A stretch of DNA of 64,000 bases from Rosistilla oblonga (GTDB lineage: Bacteria > Planctomycetota > Planctomycetia > Pirellulales > Pirellulaceae): NCBI RefSeq assembly GCF_007751715.1, contig NZ_CP036292.1, forward strand, positions 6,393,339 to 6,457,338. Reading direction: 5' to 3'. The position numbers and the translations under genes are program-made. The notes under the pieces are model-generated. The model saw nothing but the letters and a program-made list of their open reading frames with translations. It was not told where the DNA came from and searched no databases. Below, one piece after another: positions 1 through 9,729 of this stretch (positions are counted from its first letter, which is position 1; every line of letters starts with the position of its first letter).

Positions 1-2325
1 ATTAATTCCAATCTTGGCCGCGTCCACCGTGTCGTAGCCGGCGCACTGAATCCCGCCTTGATTTTCCAACGCGCAACTGAGATCAAACGGAGAGAAGAAG
101 ACGCAATCGCGATCGTCCTGCCGCATCACTTCGATTAACGGCGCGCCGACCTTCTGGCTGACCACGATCCCCGACTCTCCTTCGACCGGCTTCCGCAGCG
201 TCACCGACGACAGGTTGTATCCGCGGAACCGCGACGTAAACGCCTCGTGATCGGCAGCCAATGGCGACAGCGGAACGCCCGGCAACACAAGCTGCATCTC
301 GCGGCGGAACGACTGAGTGAATTCGTCGTTGCCGCAGATCGCTCCCGCAAAAATGGTCCCGCCGCCGGTCAAGAAATCGTGGAGCACGTTCCGCTGGGCT
401 TCGGTCAGCGTGAAACTGTAGCGACCGTGCATAAAGACGATGCTATAATCCTGCAACGTCTTGGCATCGAAGCCGGCCATCTCGGCCGGGCTGGCGATCT
501 CGGTGGCAACCTGCCGCCGCATCCATTCCATCAAGTTCGGTAGCGCTCGCGGCGCTTCGTCCCCACCGGCGCCGATCTCCAATTGAGGAACGATCAACGT
601 ATTCCGCGGCGACATCGCCAGATCGGTCTGCGGCACCAAGACGGTCTGTCCGTCCAGCTTGTCCCGCAACCGGCGTCCGGTCGCATAAGCGATCACGTTT
701 TGCCCCAAGTGCGCCGCCGTTTCGATCGCCGGTTTCCAACGGTCCGGCAATTCGCGGCGTCCCGTCGGATCGCTCAGCTCCCACAAACAGGCCAGCGAAA
801 CCGGACTGTAGACGATGCTGGTCCGGCAGCACGCCTGAACGCCATACAACCAGAAGTTGTCCGGCATCTTGGTCGGCTTCAAACGATACTCCGCATGCCA
901 GATCGGATGATCGACCGGCAGCTTCTCCAACGGCGCATCGAACAACTCCTCGACCAACTGCCGTAGCGATTGTTCGAACTCGCGGCTCGGCTGGCATCCG
1001 CTGGCCGCTGTTGCTTGAGCGAAGATGAAGCCCCCCTGCTCGACATACTGTTTCAGCACATCGCGTTGTTGTGCCGTCGTCACAAGCGGCCCGCTGCCGC
1101 TGATAAACAAGACGGGCGACTTCAGCAGTTCCTCGACCGACGCACCAGCCAGTTGAACCGTTTGCCATGTCAGATCCTGCTGCCACTTGCGTTCCACGTG
1201 ATGCGTCAACTGACGCAGCGCGTCGGGATGCCAGTTCCAATCGGATGCCACGCCGTGTTGCAAGCGGCTGATCACCACCTGCCGCTTCCCCTTGGCAAGG
1301 AACAGCAGCGCGAACGACGTGCCGACCGTGGGAATACTGTCGTCGTGCCCGACGCCGCGCCAAAAGCCTTCGAAACCATCCTGACGTTTCAGTAGATATT
1401 CAGCTCCTTCGCGATACCAATCGTGCCCACCGATCAATCGATGTCCAGTCAAACGACCGACGCGTTCCAACGCATAAAGATAATACAGCCCATGCACCCG
1501 CACGCCTGGATTCGCCGACACAAGAAAATTCTTCCCCAACCAGTCCAAGCCCGCTTGGATCGGATCGCGCTCGTCGATGTCGGCTCCGCAGCACTGGATC
1601 ATCCCTTTTTCGATCCTCGCCTGGCTCTTGCCCGTTCGCCCGCGAGTGATCACCAGCGATGCGATCCCGGCGCACGTCATGCTTCCGCTGGCGGGAGCCC
1701 CTTTTGCGGTGGAGGAATAGGTCCAGCCTCCCTGACGCTGCTGGCGACGCAGCCAATAGTCTTCGGCGATCTCGAACACTTCCTTCGAAACCGCCACGCC
1801 CCGTTCCTCCGCAGCGCTTAGCGCCAGCAGAGCGAACTGCGAATTCGAGGGATCGCCGTTTCCTTGCCCTGTCTGATACGGCCATCCGCCCGGTTGCATC
1901 GGACCGTCGTCGCGGCGGATCATCAAATTTTCCAGCAGCCGCACGTTGGTCAGGATCGTCGCCAGATCGCGAGCCTGCCGCGCCTGGCAAAAGACCATCG
2001 TCTGCAGCGAGATCGAATAGGTCCGCTTCGGTTCGCATTGGCGCAAGTAGTCCAACGCGCGAGCGACCGCCGGATCGTTGTGATCCAGGCCACAGTTCAA
2101 CAGCGCCAAGGTGCACAGCGCCGACAGCCCGCAGCTCTGATTCGTATACTCCTGCCAACCGCCGGTCTCCGCCGACTGCTGCTTCTTCAAAAACGCAACG
2201 CCTCGATCGATCGCGTGCTGGACCGCTTCGGCGGTGACCTGAGCCGACGCCGCGGATACCCAGCTCCACGCGACACAAACCAAGACAACCAAGCGGATCT
2301 TCGAAGTGGAACGGAACCGGTTCAT
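1..2325 (-). CDS. Prenyltransferase-repeat / DUF4159 domain protein (partial, C-terminus beyond window)
   Basis: An open frame runs without a stop from an ATG at 2325 to the left window edge (775 codons), so the C-terminus is missing. Residues 1-29 form a Sec-type signal peptide ending in ASAQ. The next ~350 residues carry alpha/alpha repeats of the prenyltransferase/squalene-cyclase type (for example GVAFLKKQQ, GGWQEYTNQ, GGWTYSST). The remainder resembles DUF4159 regions, with phrases such as VLFISGSGPL, GGFIFAQA, YSIVFMHGRYSF and GGTIFAGAICG recurring as two related halves. Planctomycetes carry many such exported proteins of unknown biochemical role. It is co-directional with the DUF4432 gene 173 bases upstream. 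The architecture call is firm; the function is unknown. Confidence 0.8.
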   Translation of the reverse strand, partial: MNRFRSTSKIRLVVLVCVAWSWVSAASAQVTAEAVQHAIDRGVAFLKKQQSAETGGWQEYTNQSCGLSALCTLALLNCGLDHNDPAVARALDYLRQCEPKRTYSISLQTMVFCQARQARDLATILTNVRLLENLMIRRDDGPMQPGGWPYQTGQGNGDPSNSQFALLALSAAEERGVAVSKEVFEIAEDYWLRRQQRQGGWTYSSTAKGAPASGSMTCAGIASLVITRGRTGKSQARIEKGMIQCCGADIDERDPIQAGLDWLGKNFLVSANPGVRVHGLYYLYALERVGRLTGHRLIGGHDWYREGAEYLLKRQDGFEGFWRGVGHDDSIPTVGTSFALLFLAKGKRQVVISRLQHGVASDWNWHPDALRQLTHHVERKWQQDLTWQTVQLAGASVEELLKSPVLFISGSGPLVTTAQQRDVLKQYVEQGGFIFAQATAASGCQPSREFEQSLRQLVEELFDAPLEKLPVDHPIWHAEYRLKPTKMPDNFWLYGVQACCRTSIVYSPVSLACLWELSDPTGRRELPDRWKPAIETAAHLGQNVIAYATGRRLRDKLDGQTVLVPQTDLAMSPRNTLIVPQLEIGAGGDEAPRALPNLMEWMRRQVATEIASPAEMAGFDAKTLQDYSIVFMHGRYSFTLTEAQRNVLHDFLTGGGTIFAGAICGNDEFTQSFRREMQLVLPGVPLSPLAADHEAFTSRFRGYNLSSVTLRKPVEGESGIVVSQKVGAPLIEVMRQDDRDCVFFSPFDLSCALENQGGIQCAGYDTVDAAKIGIN

Positions 2326-2498
2326 TGGATAGACAGTTTCTTTTTGCACCGCGTGACGGGCGTGACGACGTCACGTTTCACCCTCCACTAACTTATCCGC
2401 ACCGCTGGGGTGCGCGATAGGCTGGTGAGTTCCCTGCGATCATCCGCCGCTAGCATGGCTGCGGTTCGTTGCCTCGCACCGCGGCCAATCCGAGACGC

Positions 2499-3665
2499 TC
2501 AAGACGCCCAGTCGGGGTTCGGCTGTTGATGCACCGTCGGCTGGTCATTCCCTTGCAGAGCGTGAACCTTCTCGGCAAACGAGTCGACGTTTTCCTGGCC
2601 GACCAACGGGTGCAGATTCACCCGGTGGGTGATGCTTCCGCCAGCGGGAATCGTCGCCACGCGGCCGCGTTCCCCTTCGAAGCTGCGGGGATTGGGGAAA
2701 TTGGTGGCAGGTTCGAGCCCCGTGACGTAACCGTCTTCGTGCGCCGCGGTATTCTTCCAAACGATGAAATAGGGCAGGGTGCTCGTATCATAAGAAAGGC
2801 CAAAGCCTTGTTGGCCGCCGGGGGACTGCAGCATCATCGCCGTCGATCCCGCTGCGTCGGACTTCACCCGGAACAGATGCACCTGTTCCTGATATCCCGA
2901 CTTCGGGCCGGGATACCGATCCCAGGTCGGGATGTCGCTGGCGGCGTGATCGTTCCGCGGCGACAGCTCTTCGTATGCTAGCAACAACTTCGCCCCCTCC
3001 TCCAGGACTGGGGCCCCGACATTAATATGATACAGCATCTGCGTTTCGGCCGGCTGCGAGCCGTGGTTGCTCACGGTGTCTTCGATCTCGATCTCGCGAC
3101 CACCGGGGGCGACGGAGACCCGCGTGGTCAGCGTTAAGTTATTGAAAAACAGTCGCTTTTCGTGCGTTTCTCCCGCGACGACGCATCGTCCCTCGACCTC
3201 CTCCGACCACACCCGCTCTGCCGGAGTGTTAGCGATCCGGCCGTGCAGCGGGTACCGCAACCGGCCCGATTCCTCGAATTCGGGAGCTCCATTGCTGACC
3301 AGACCACATCGGACCAGCAGTTCATCAAATCCTTCCAGCCATCCGATCCCGCCCGGATCGTGGACGGGAACCAGCGACGGATGGACGGGGCCATCGACGG
3401 GCGAGTTCCATTTGAAGGGGATTCCATCGCAAATCACTTGCCAAATCGCCATCCCGCGGGTCGGCAACAGGGTCACCTGCATCGGTCCGGTGTCGATCTG
3501 CACGACCTCGATCCCCGCACCGCGCCCGCTAGCGATCGTGCCGTACTTCAGTGCGACCTGCCCCTCGGCCGACTCCATCGCGGCCAAGCAGCCTTCGCCC
3601 GGCGGATGCCAATCGATCGCGGGGAGCGTGCGGGGGGCTGCGGGATTCTGAAAATCGGTTGCCAT
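2499..3665 (-). CDS. DUF4432 / aldose 1-epimerase-like protein
   Basis: The 388-residue protein matches the DUF4432 group of galactose-mutarotase-fold proteins. Visible landmarks are TLLPTRGMAIWQ near the N-terminus, PLHGRIANTPAE, the MLYHINVGAP strand and the GLEPATNFPNPRSFE stretch expected near the sugar site. Members bind or epimerise sugar anomers; the substrate is unknown. I start at the ATG at 3665 (MATDFQ). An in-frame ATG at 3719 would add a charged, unhomologous-looking leader and neither has a clear Shine-Dalgarno. It is divergent from the cupin isomerase-like gene at 3858, and with the genes to 7582 it forms a carbohydrate neighbourhood. Confidence 0.8.
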   Translation of the reverse strand: MATDFQNPAAPRTLPAIDWHPPGEGCLAAMESAEGQVALKYGTIASGRGAGIEVVQIDTGPMQVTLLPTRGMAIWQVICDGIPFKWNSPVDGPVHPSLVPVHDPGGIGWLEGFDELLVRCGLVSNGAPEFEESGRLRYPLHGRIANTPAERVWSEEVEGRCVVAGETHEKRLFFNNLTLTTRVSVAPGGREIEIEDTVSNHGSQPAETQMLYHINVGAPVLEEGAKLLLAYEELSPRNDHAASDIPTWDRYPGPKSGYQEQVHLFRVKSDAAGSTAMMLQSPGGQQGFGLSYDTSTLPYFIVWKNTAAHEDGYVTGLEPATNFPNPRSFEGERGRVATIPAGGSITHRVNLHPLVGQENVDSFAEKVHALQGNDQPTVHQQPNPDWAS

Positions 3666-3857
3666 ACGGGGCCTCGAGCAGGTGAAAGGGGGTGATTTTT
3701 TGTCGATCTTTTGTTGCATCACGAATGATCGAATCGCCGACACTGACTTGTTTCAGGCGTCGATGCCGAATAAAACATCGTGCGCCGGTCTGACCGCCTT
3801 ATTGGATGGGTCACCGGCAGAATATCAACAGGTTATCTCATTAGGACACCACGAAAA

Positions 3858-5114
3858 ATGCCTCAAATTAGCCTCGACGAAGGATTGGTCAAATCGGACA
3901 ACGTCGCATCAATCTTGGATTCGGCAATGAACGCAGGCGGTGGACTGCTGCGTTTAACACCCACTTGGGTGCCTCGATCCTTCCTTCAACCGGGGCGCCG
4001 GATCAAGCTGCACCCGAGCGATTATTATCGCTTCGGCGCCGATCGCGGTGGCATCGATGAACGCTGGTTCGGCAGCACTACCGAAGCTGCCAACGAGGGA
4101 CGCGTCTGGCACGAAGGACTCAGCTTCTGCCTGCACGAAGGGCAAAAGTTCCTGCTCAAAGATGCCGTTGCCGAAGCGGGCGACCGCTTGATCGGTAAAG
4201 ACATGTTCGCGAAGTACGATCGCTGGCCAGTCTACAGCAAGTTCTTCGACAACATGGGCCCGATCCCGCACCACATGCACCAGAGCCAAGAAGATGCGGA
4301 ACTGGTCGGCCAGGAAGGTAAGCCCGAGAGCTATTACTTCCCGCCACAATTGAACAACGTCGACAACAACTTTGCCTACACCTTCATGGGCCTCGAACCA
4401 GGCACCACCAAGGACCAAGTTCGCAAGTGCTTGGAAAACTGGAACGAAGGGGACAACGGAATCCTCGACCTCTCGCGCGCCCACCGCCTGAAGCGCGGCA
4501 CCGGCTGGTTGATCCCGCCAGGCGTTCTGCATGCTCCCGGTTCGCTGTGCACCTACGAACCTCAGTGGGGCAGCGACGTGTTTGGCATGTTCCAATCGAT
4601 CGTCGAAGGCCGCTACGTGCCATGGTCGCTGCTGGTCAAGGACATGCCCGAAGACAAGCACCAAGACCTCGACTTCATCATCGGTCAACTCGACTGGGAA
4701 AAGAACGTCGACACGCACTTCAAGGAATCGAACTACCTGGAGCCGATCGTCGACACCGACCGCAGCGGCGACGGGTACGAAGACCTGTGGATCGTCTACG
4801 GCCGCGTCGATGGCAAACAATTGTTCAGCGCGAAAGAGCTGACGATTCAACCTGGCAAGAAGTGCACGCTACAGGAACCGGGTGCCAGCAGCTGGATCAC
4901 GATGCAGGGCAAGGGGAAGATGGGCAGCTTGAACCTGCAAACGCCAGCTTCGATTCGCTTCGGCGAAAATACCGAAGACGAAATCTTCATCTCGTACGAA
5001 GCTGCCAACGCCGGCGTTGTGATCGAGAACACCGGCAGCGAGCCACTTGTTGGCCTGCGCTACTTCGGCCCCGATGTGCATCCGAATCTGCCGCTGCACG
5101 GCGGATCGAAATAG
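3858..5114 (+). CDS. Cupin / mannose-6-phosphate isomerase-like protein
   Basis: The 418-residue protein has the double cupin layout of class I phosphomannose isomerase relatives. A metal-site motif PHHMHQSQEDAE lies near residue 140 and a second barrel in the C-terminal third. The role is probably isomerisation or binding of a sugar or sugar acid; the exact substrate cannot be read. The ATG at 3858 follows an AGGA about ten bases upstream and avoids a non-conserved 26-residue extension. It is followed after ~160 bases by the TIM-barrel gene and then the Gfo/Idh/MocA gene, all on the + strand. This supports a common sugar catabolic role by context only. Confidence 0.75.
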   Translation: MPQISLDEGLVKSDNVASILDSAMNAGGGLLRLTPTWVPRSFLQPGRRIKLHPSDYYRFGADRGGIDERWFGSTTEAANEGRVWHEGLSFCLHEGQKFLLKDAVAEAGDRLIGKDMFAKYDRWPVYSKFFDNMGPIPHHMHQSQEDAELVGQEGKPESYYFPPQLNNVDNNFAYTFMGLEPGTTKDQVRKCLENWNEGDNGILDLSRAHRLKRGTGWLIPPGVLHAPGSLCTYEPQWGSDVFGMFQSIVEGRYVPWSLLVKDMPEDKHQDLDFIIGQLDWEKNVDTHFKESNYLEPIVDTDRSGDGYEDLWIVYGRVDGKQLFSAKELTIQPGKKCTLQEPGASSWITMQGKGKMGSLNLQTPASIRFGENTEDEIFISYEAANAGVVIENTGSEPLVGLRYFGPDVHPNLPLHGGSK

Positions 5115-5276
5115 CACGCCGCATCCGGTTTGCCGCCAGCCGAAGTCAAAGGATTTCGGCTGGCCTCGGCAATCGTCGAACGGCCTCTTAGCATCTCGCT
5201 ACAATAACCCAACAGAACCAATGTGGGTCGTTGCCCACACACCAAAGCAAGTACAAAGCACGGAACAGGAACAACG

Positions 5277-6296
5277 ATGAAACTACACAACGCGATGTGG
5301 CCCGGACTGGTTGGCAAAGGGACCGACGAGGGACAAGAGCCGCCGATCAGTCTCGAAAAGATGCTCGACCTGACAGCCGCTGCCGAAGTCAACGGACAGA
5401 AGTTCGATGGCATCGATTATTTCCTGTTCCTGCCTCACACCAACCCTGAAGCGAGCGACGACGAACTGCGTCAGATCGCCGACCTGATCCAAAGCAAAGG
5501 CTTTGCCGTCGGTTCGCTGGTCGCCCCGGTATGGCCCGGCACGATCGGCGATTCCGCGATGGGAACCGCCGAACAACGCGAAAAGTTCCTTTCGGCAGTC
5601 AAGATGGCCTGCCGCGTCGCTGGCATCTTCGATAACCATGGCGTTCGCAAATACGGCGTGATCCGCATCGACAGTGCCGAATTCGGCGTCGAAAAGTGGA
5701 AAGAGAACCCGTCGGCCAATACCGCTCAAATCGCAGCGACCTTCAAAGAAGCTGCCAAGATCGCCGCCGATCACGGCCAGCGTCTGGCTGCCGAAGGCGA
5801 GATCTGCTGGGCCGGCATGCACAGCTGGAAGGACATGTTAGACCTTCTCGAAGCGGTTGGGATGCCAGAGAGTCTCGGTTTCCAAGCCGACCTGGCTCAC
5901 ACGTATCTGTACCTGATGGGCTACAACGCCGCCGAACACGCGCTGCTGCAACCGGGCTACAGCGACGAAGAGTTCTACGCAGCTTACGAGAAGATGACCG
6001 ACAAGCTGCGTCCTTGGACGATCGATTTCCACGTCGCCCAAAACGATGGCGAAGTCCACGGTGCCGGGTCGCACGACAAGACGGGCAAGCACTGCCCGGC
6101 GGACGACCCCAACGGCAAATTGGACATCGTCCGATGCGCCAGCTACTGGCTCAAAGACGCTTCGTCGCGCGGCATCCAACACATCTGTTGGGACGGCTGC
6201 ATGTTCCCCAACGCGACGCTGGAAGATCCCAAGACCTGGAACACGATCCTCGACACGATGATCAAGGTTCGCGACGCCAACACCAGCTTGGTGTAA
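5277..6296 (+). CDS. Sugar phosphate isomerase/epimerase-like TIM barrel protein
   Basis: This 339-residue protein belongs to the xylose-isomerase-like TIM barrel superfamily (AP endonuclease 2 fold). It starts [13 protein letters not shown], has candidate metal ligands in [12 protein letters not shown], in [11 protein letters not shown] and in [14 protein letters not shown], and ends with an [13 protein letters not shown] strand. Such enzymes isomerise or epimerise keto-sugars or inosose-type compounds with a divalent metal. An AGGA lies nine bases before the ATG at 5277; an upstream in-frame ATG at 5223 lacks one. It lies between the cupin and oxidoreductase genes, a usual arrangement for a sugar or cyclitol pathway. 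The substrate is unknown. Confidence 0.8.
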   Translation: MKLHNAMWPGLVGKGTDEGQEPPISLEKMLDLTAAAEVNGQKFDGIDYFLFLPHTNPEASDDELRQIADLIQSKGFAVGSLVAPVWPGTIGDSAMGTAEQREKFLSAVKMACRVAGIFDNHGVRKYGVIRIDSAEFGVEKWKENPSANTAQIAATFKEAAKIAADHGQRLAAEGEICWAGMHSWKDMLDLLEAVGMPESLGFQADLAHTYLYLMGYNAAEHALLQPGYSDEEFYAAYEKMTDKLRPWTIDFHVAQNDGEVHGAGSHDKTGKHCPADDPNGKLDIVRCASYWLKDASSRGIQHICWDGCMFPNATLEDPKTWNTILDTMIKVRDANTSLV

Positions 6297-6317
6297 CACC
6301 CGCGGGCTGCCGGCCGC

Positions 6318-6367
6318 CTTTCGCTCTGCGAAAGAGCGGTGGTCGACGCACTTTCGCGGTGCGAAAG
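6318..6367. repeat. Pair of CTTTCGC-type hairpin repeats
   Basis: Two perfect 7-bp stems with 3-base loops, CTTTCGCtctGCGAAAG and CTTTCGCggtGCGAAAG, lie 16 bases apart between the TIM-barrel and Gfo/Idh genes. A GGTCG...CGACC pair encloses the second. There is no T-run, so this looks like a REP-type intergenic palindrome rather than an intrinsic terminator. It could stabilise or attenuate the transcript within the cluster. Confidence 0.7.
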
Positions 6368-6451
6368 ACGACCATCACGGCAAGCGACGCTTGGCAGCCG
6401 ATCGGCATTGAATAGACCCTCACAACACTTTAGAAACGAGACACCACCAAC

Positions 6452-7582
6452 ATGAAAAACGTCAACATCGGAATGATCGGTTACGGTTTCATGGGCAAAG
6501 CGCACACCAACGGCTACGCCCAAGCGAACCACTTCTTTAAGCTCGGCCACAAACCGGTCCTCAAGGCGCTGTGTGCCCGCAACGCGGAAAAGGCTCAAGA
6601 GTTTGCCGACAACTGGGGCTACGAATCGATCGAAACCGACTGGCGTGAACTGCTGAAGCGCGACGACATCGATGCCGTCGACATCTGCGTGCCGAACAAC
6701 TTGCACAAAGAGATCTCGATCGCCGCTGCCGAAGCGGGCAAAGCGGTTCTGTGCGAGAAGCCGTTGGCGATCGACGTCGCCGAAGGCGAAGCGATGTGCG
6801 AAGCCGTCGAGAAGGCGGGCGTGCCGAACATGGTTTGGTACAACTACCGCCGCGTCCCCGCGGTTTCGTTGGCCAAGCAGATCATCGATGAAGGTCGCTT
6901 GGGCAAGATCTTCCATTACCGCGCCAACTTCTTGCAAGACTGGACGATCAACGCCGACGTCCCTCAAGGTGGCGCAGCGACCTGGCGCCTGGATGCCGAA
7001 GCGGCCGGCAGCGGCGTGACCGGCGACTTGCTGGCCCACTGCATCGATACAGCGATCTGGCTCAACGGCAACATCAAAGACGTCTCGGCGATGACCGAGA
7101 CCTTTGTCAAGGAACGCATGCATGCCGAAACCGGCAAGAAGGAACCTGTCACGATCGACGATGCCTGCATGTTCCATTGCCACTTCGAGAACGGCTCCCT
7201 CGGTCTGTTCGAATCGACGCGATACGCCCGCGGCCACAAGGCGCTCAACACGCTGGAGATCAACGGCGAACACGGCAGCCTGGCTTGGGATCTGCACGAC
7301 CTGCATCGCCTGCAATACTTCAACTACGCCGACGACGGGATCGTCCGCGGCTGGCGCGACGTCCACGTATCCGATGGCGACCAACCCTACATGGGCAACT
7401 GGTGGGTTCCCGGCCTGAACATCGGATACGAGCACAGCTTCATCCACCAAGTCGCCGACTTCTTGAAGAGTCTCGACGAAGGAAAGCCGGTTCACCCATC
7501 GTTCCGCGACGCCCTGGAAACCCAAAAGGTCTGCGACGCAGTCCTCAAGAGTGCCAAAGAACGCGCTTGGATGGACGTCTAA
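6452..7582 (+). CDS. Gfo/Idh/MocA family oxidoreductase
   Basis: The 376-residue protein has an N-terminal Rossmann fold with [16 protein letters not shown] as the NAD(P) glycine loop (residues 6-21), and the family signature CEKPLAID near residue 110. The C-terminal alpha/beta substrate domain includes YNYRRVPA and GDLLAHCID; the latter carries the expected Asp-x3-His type catalytic residues. Members oxidise or reduce sugars, cyclitols or sugar acids, or act on keto-glycosides. A GAAACGAG element 14 bases before the ATG gives weak ribosome-site support. It is the last gene of the carbohydrate cluster, with a 155-base spacer of hairpin repeats before it. Confidence 0.9.
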   Translation: MKNVNIGMIGYGFMGKAHTNGYAQANHFFKLGHKPVLKALCARNAEKAQEFADNWGYESIETDWRELLKRDDIDAVDICVPNNLHKEISIAAAEAGKAVLCEKPLAIDVAEGEAMCEAVEKAGVPNMVWYNYRRVPAVSLAKQIIDEGRLGKIFHYRANFLQDWTINADVPQGGAATWRLDAEAAGSGVTGDLLAHCIDTAIWLNGNIKDVSAMTETFVKERMHAETGKKEPVTIDDACMFHCHFENGSLGLFESTRYARGHKALNTLEINGEHGSLAWDLHDLHRLQYFNYADDGIVRGWRDVHVSDGDQPYMGNWWVPGLNIGYEHSFIHQVADFLKSLDEGKPVHPSFRDALETQKVCDAVLKSAKERAWMDV

Positions 7583-7600
7583 GCAGCCATCGTCAGCGAC

Positions 7601-7768
7601 GGCTGGAACCGAGGCTTCAGCCGAACAGATCCGCGTCGCGATCTGTCTCTTTACACCGCCGGCAGCTCTTTCCTGCCGGCCTCTGGCCAAATCGTGCCAT
7701 CTCTGCCGCATCGGTTCGCCCTGCGGTTTTGGCACCGGAGGAAGTCGGCTGAAGCCTCGACTCCAGCC
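7601..7768. mobile_element. MITE-like 168-bp element with 24-bp terminal inverted repeats
   Basis: The spacer after the Gfo/Idh gene contains left terminus 7601-7624 and right terminus 7745-7768. They are inverted copies matching at 22 of 24 positions (core GAGGCTTCAGCCGA / TCGGCTGAAGCCTC). Inside are two smaller palindromes: AGATC...GATCT at 7627-7644 and GCCGGCA...TGCCGGC at 7658-7680. No coding capacity or clear target duplication is visible. It fits a miniature inverted-repeat element or a structured repeat. Confidence 0.55.
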
Positions 7769-7863
7769 CGCGCGATCGATCTGGGCCCCGCCGCGTTGTA
7801 TACTGGGATCCGCTGCAACGACTACACCCACCCCATATCCCACCTTCACAGGAGCCCATACCG

Positions 7864-9216
7864 ATGTTGAATCGACGCGCGATGTTGCGAGTTGGAGGTA
7901 CGGGGATGCTGGGGATGTCGATGCCCAAGTTGATCCGCGCCGCGGAACAGACGCGGCAGATCAAGCCGAAGGCGAAGTCGGTGATCTTCCTGTTCCAGTG
8001 GGGCGGGCCGAGCCAGTTGGACACGTTCGACATGAAGCCCAACGCGCCGGCAGCGGTACGAAGTCCCTATCGGCCGATCGCTTCGAGCGCCGATGGGATC
8101 GAGGTCTGCGAGTTGTTGCCCAACATGGCCAAGCAAATGCATCATGTGAGCTTGATTCGCACGATGACTCACAAGATGAAGAACCACGCCTCGGCTGGCT
8201 ATTACGCCCTCAGCGGTCACGAACCGCCAAGCGATGACCAACGCCTGCGTGATTCGCTGGATCTCTTCCCGGCCTACGGCAGCGTCGTCGACCACCTGCT
8301 GCCAAGCGATTCGGGCATGCCGTCGTTTGTGTCGTACCCTCACGTGATCCGCGACGGTTCGATCGTCCCCGGCCAACACGCCAGCTTCCTCGGCAAGGGA
8401 CACGATCCGCTGCTATTCCTGGAAGACCCGAACGACAAAAATTTCCAGCTCCCCGAACTCAGCCTCCCCGACGGGCTGTCGATCGATCGGCTGCATCGCC
8501 GTCGCGAAATGCAACAGCTTGTCGACAGGCAGATGCGGTTGATGGAGCATTCGGGCGAGGCTCGCGGCTTCGACCAATATTACGAGCGGGCGATCTCGAT
8601 GCTCACATCGGACAACGTCCGCAAAGCGTTCGACTTGTCAGCCGAACCGACAGCCGTTCGCGAGGCGTACGGCCGGACCAGCTATGGGCAGAGCTGCCTG
8701 CTGGCTCGGCGGTTGGTTGAATCGGGCGTGAAGTTTGTCACCGTCTACTTCTCCAACAGCATCGGCGGTCGGCGCGTTGGGCAGGGAGGCTGGGATACCC
8801 ACGGCTTCGACAACACGCGGATGTATAAGATCGTCGACAAATACCAAATGCCGCTGACCGACCAGACGCTGCCGACTCTGATCGACGACCTGCACCAACG
8901 GGGCCTGCTGGACGAGACGCTTGTCGTCTGGATGGGAGAATTTGGCCGCACGCCGGAGATCAACAAGAACGTCAGCCGCGACCACTGGCCCCAGTGCTAC
9001 ACCGCGTTAATGGCAGGCGGTGGCGTGAAGGGAGGCTACGTCCATGGCAAGTCGGACGAACGGGCGAAGTTCCCGCTGGAGAAGGCAGTCAAACCGGAAG
9101 ACCTCGCCGCGACGATGTATCAATTACTGGGGATCGATCCCAACACCGAGATCTACGATCGCGACAACCGACCGCTGATCATCGGCGGCCGACCGCTGTA
9201 CGACGTCATCGCCTAA
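7864..9216 (+). CDS. DUF1501 domain-containing exported protein
   Basis: This 450-residue member of the alkaline-phosphatase-superfamily-like DUF1501 family begins with a twin-arginine-type leader (NRRAMLRVGGTGMLG). The mature part shows SVIFLFQWGGPSQLDTFD, then GGWDTHG, VVWMGEFGRTP and DHWPQC, the usual DUF1501 landmarks. Planctomycetes encode dozens, typically next to DUF1549/DUF1553 cytochrome-like genes; no such partner is adjacent here. An AGGAG lies about ten bases before the ATG. The enzymatic role of the family is unproven. Probably exported by Tat and acting outside the cytoplasm. Confidence 0.9.
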   Translation: MLNRRAMLRVGGTGMLGMSMPKLIRAAEQTRQIKPKAKSVIFLFQWGGPSQLDTFDMKPNAPAAVRSPYRPIASSADGIEVCELLPNMAKQMHHVSLIRTMTHKMKNHASAGYYALSGHEPPSDDQRLRDSLDLFPAYGSVVDHLLPSDSGMPSFVSYPHVIRDGSIVPGQHASFLGKGHDPLLFLEDPNDKNFQLPELSLPDGLSIDRLHRRREMQQLVDRQMRLMEHSGEARGFDQYYERAISMLTSDNVRKAFDLSAEPTAVREAYGRTSYGQSCLLARRLVESGVKFVTVYFSNSIGGRRVGQGGWDTHGFDNTRMYKIVDKYQMPLTDQTLPTLIDDLHQRGLLDETLVVWMGEFGRTPEINKNVSRDHWPQCYTALMAGGGVKGGYVHGKSDERAKFPLEKAVKPEDLAATMYQLLGIDPNTEIYDRDNRPLIIGGRPLYDVIA

Positions 9217-9729
9217 GCGCGTTTCGACCAGCGGCAGCGCGGTGACGATTCAACACACCCGCCCGGCGGAGCCGGGAGGGTCGGAAAACGTGCGTTTAGC
9301 AAGTTTTCCGGGGAGGGCCGACCGCGCATCCTCGAGGCTCGACACACACTGACGCCCCTCCCCGAACGTTGCTGCGCTCGTTCGACCCTCCCAATCAAAC
9401 TTCGTTTGAGGGAGGGTGAAGTGTTGCACGACTGCACCCGCTCGGCGAAGCAGGGAGGGTCGGAAAACATGCGTTTAGCAAGTTTTCCGGGGAGGGCCGA
9501 CCGCGCATCCTCGACTCTTGACTCATACAGCACTCCCCTCCCCGAACATTGCTGCGATCGTTCGACCCTCCCGATCAAACTTCGTTTGAGGGAGGGTGAA
9601 GTGTTGCACGACTGCACCCGCCCGGCGAAACAGGGAGGGTCGGAAAACGTGCGTTTAGCAAGTTTTCCGGGGAGGGCCGACCGCTGGGTCGAACGGCGGC
9701 AATGCGATTGGCGTCTGGACGACGCGTCG
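9217..9729. repeat. Three tandem ~180-bp repeats in a 513-bp gene-free spacer
   Basis: The segment holds three copies of a GC-rich unit. The shared core TCGGAAAACRTGCGTTTAGC begins at 9281, 9460 and 9640, giving periods of 179 and 180 bases; the third copy is cut short at about 9685. Each unit also contains GGGGAGGGCCGACCG, CCCCTCCCCGAAC and GTTCGACCCTCCC, so segments within a unit are complementary (GGGAGGGTCG with CGACCCTCCC) and long hairpins can form. Open frames across it on both strands are repeat translations and not credible genes. Confidence 0.85.

Noticed and set aside
443-2374. Separate genes on the - strand at 443-1363 and 1400-2374
   Set aside because: Both are out-of-frame shadows of the single long DUF4159 gene starting at 2325, which has a signal peptide and no stop.
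6143-7849. 568-codon frame on the - strand
   Set aside because: It is antisense to the Gfo/Idh/MocA gene and its spacer repeats; no family pattern is visible.
9217-9729. CRISPR array or small proteins in the tandem repeats
   Set aside because: Units are ~180 bases with no short repeat plus unique spacer pattern, and frames across them only translate the repeat.
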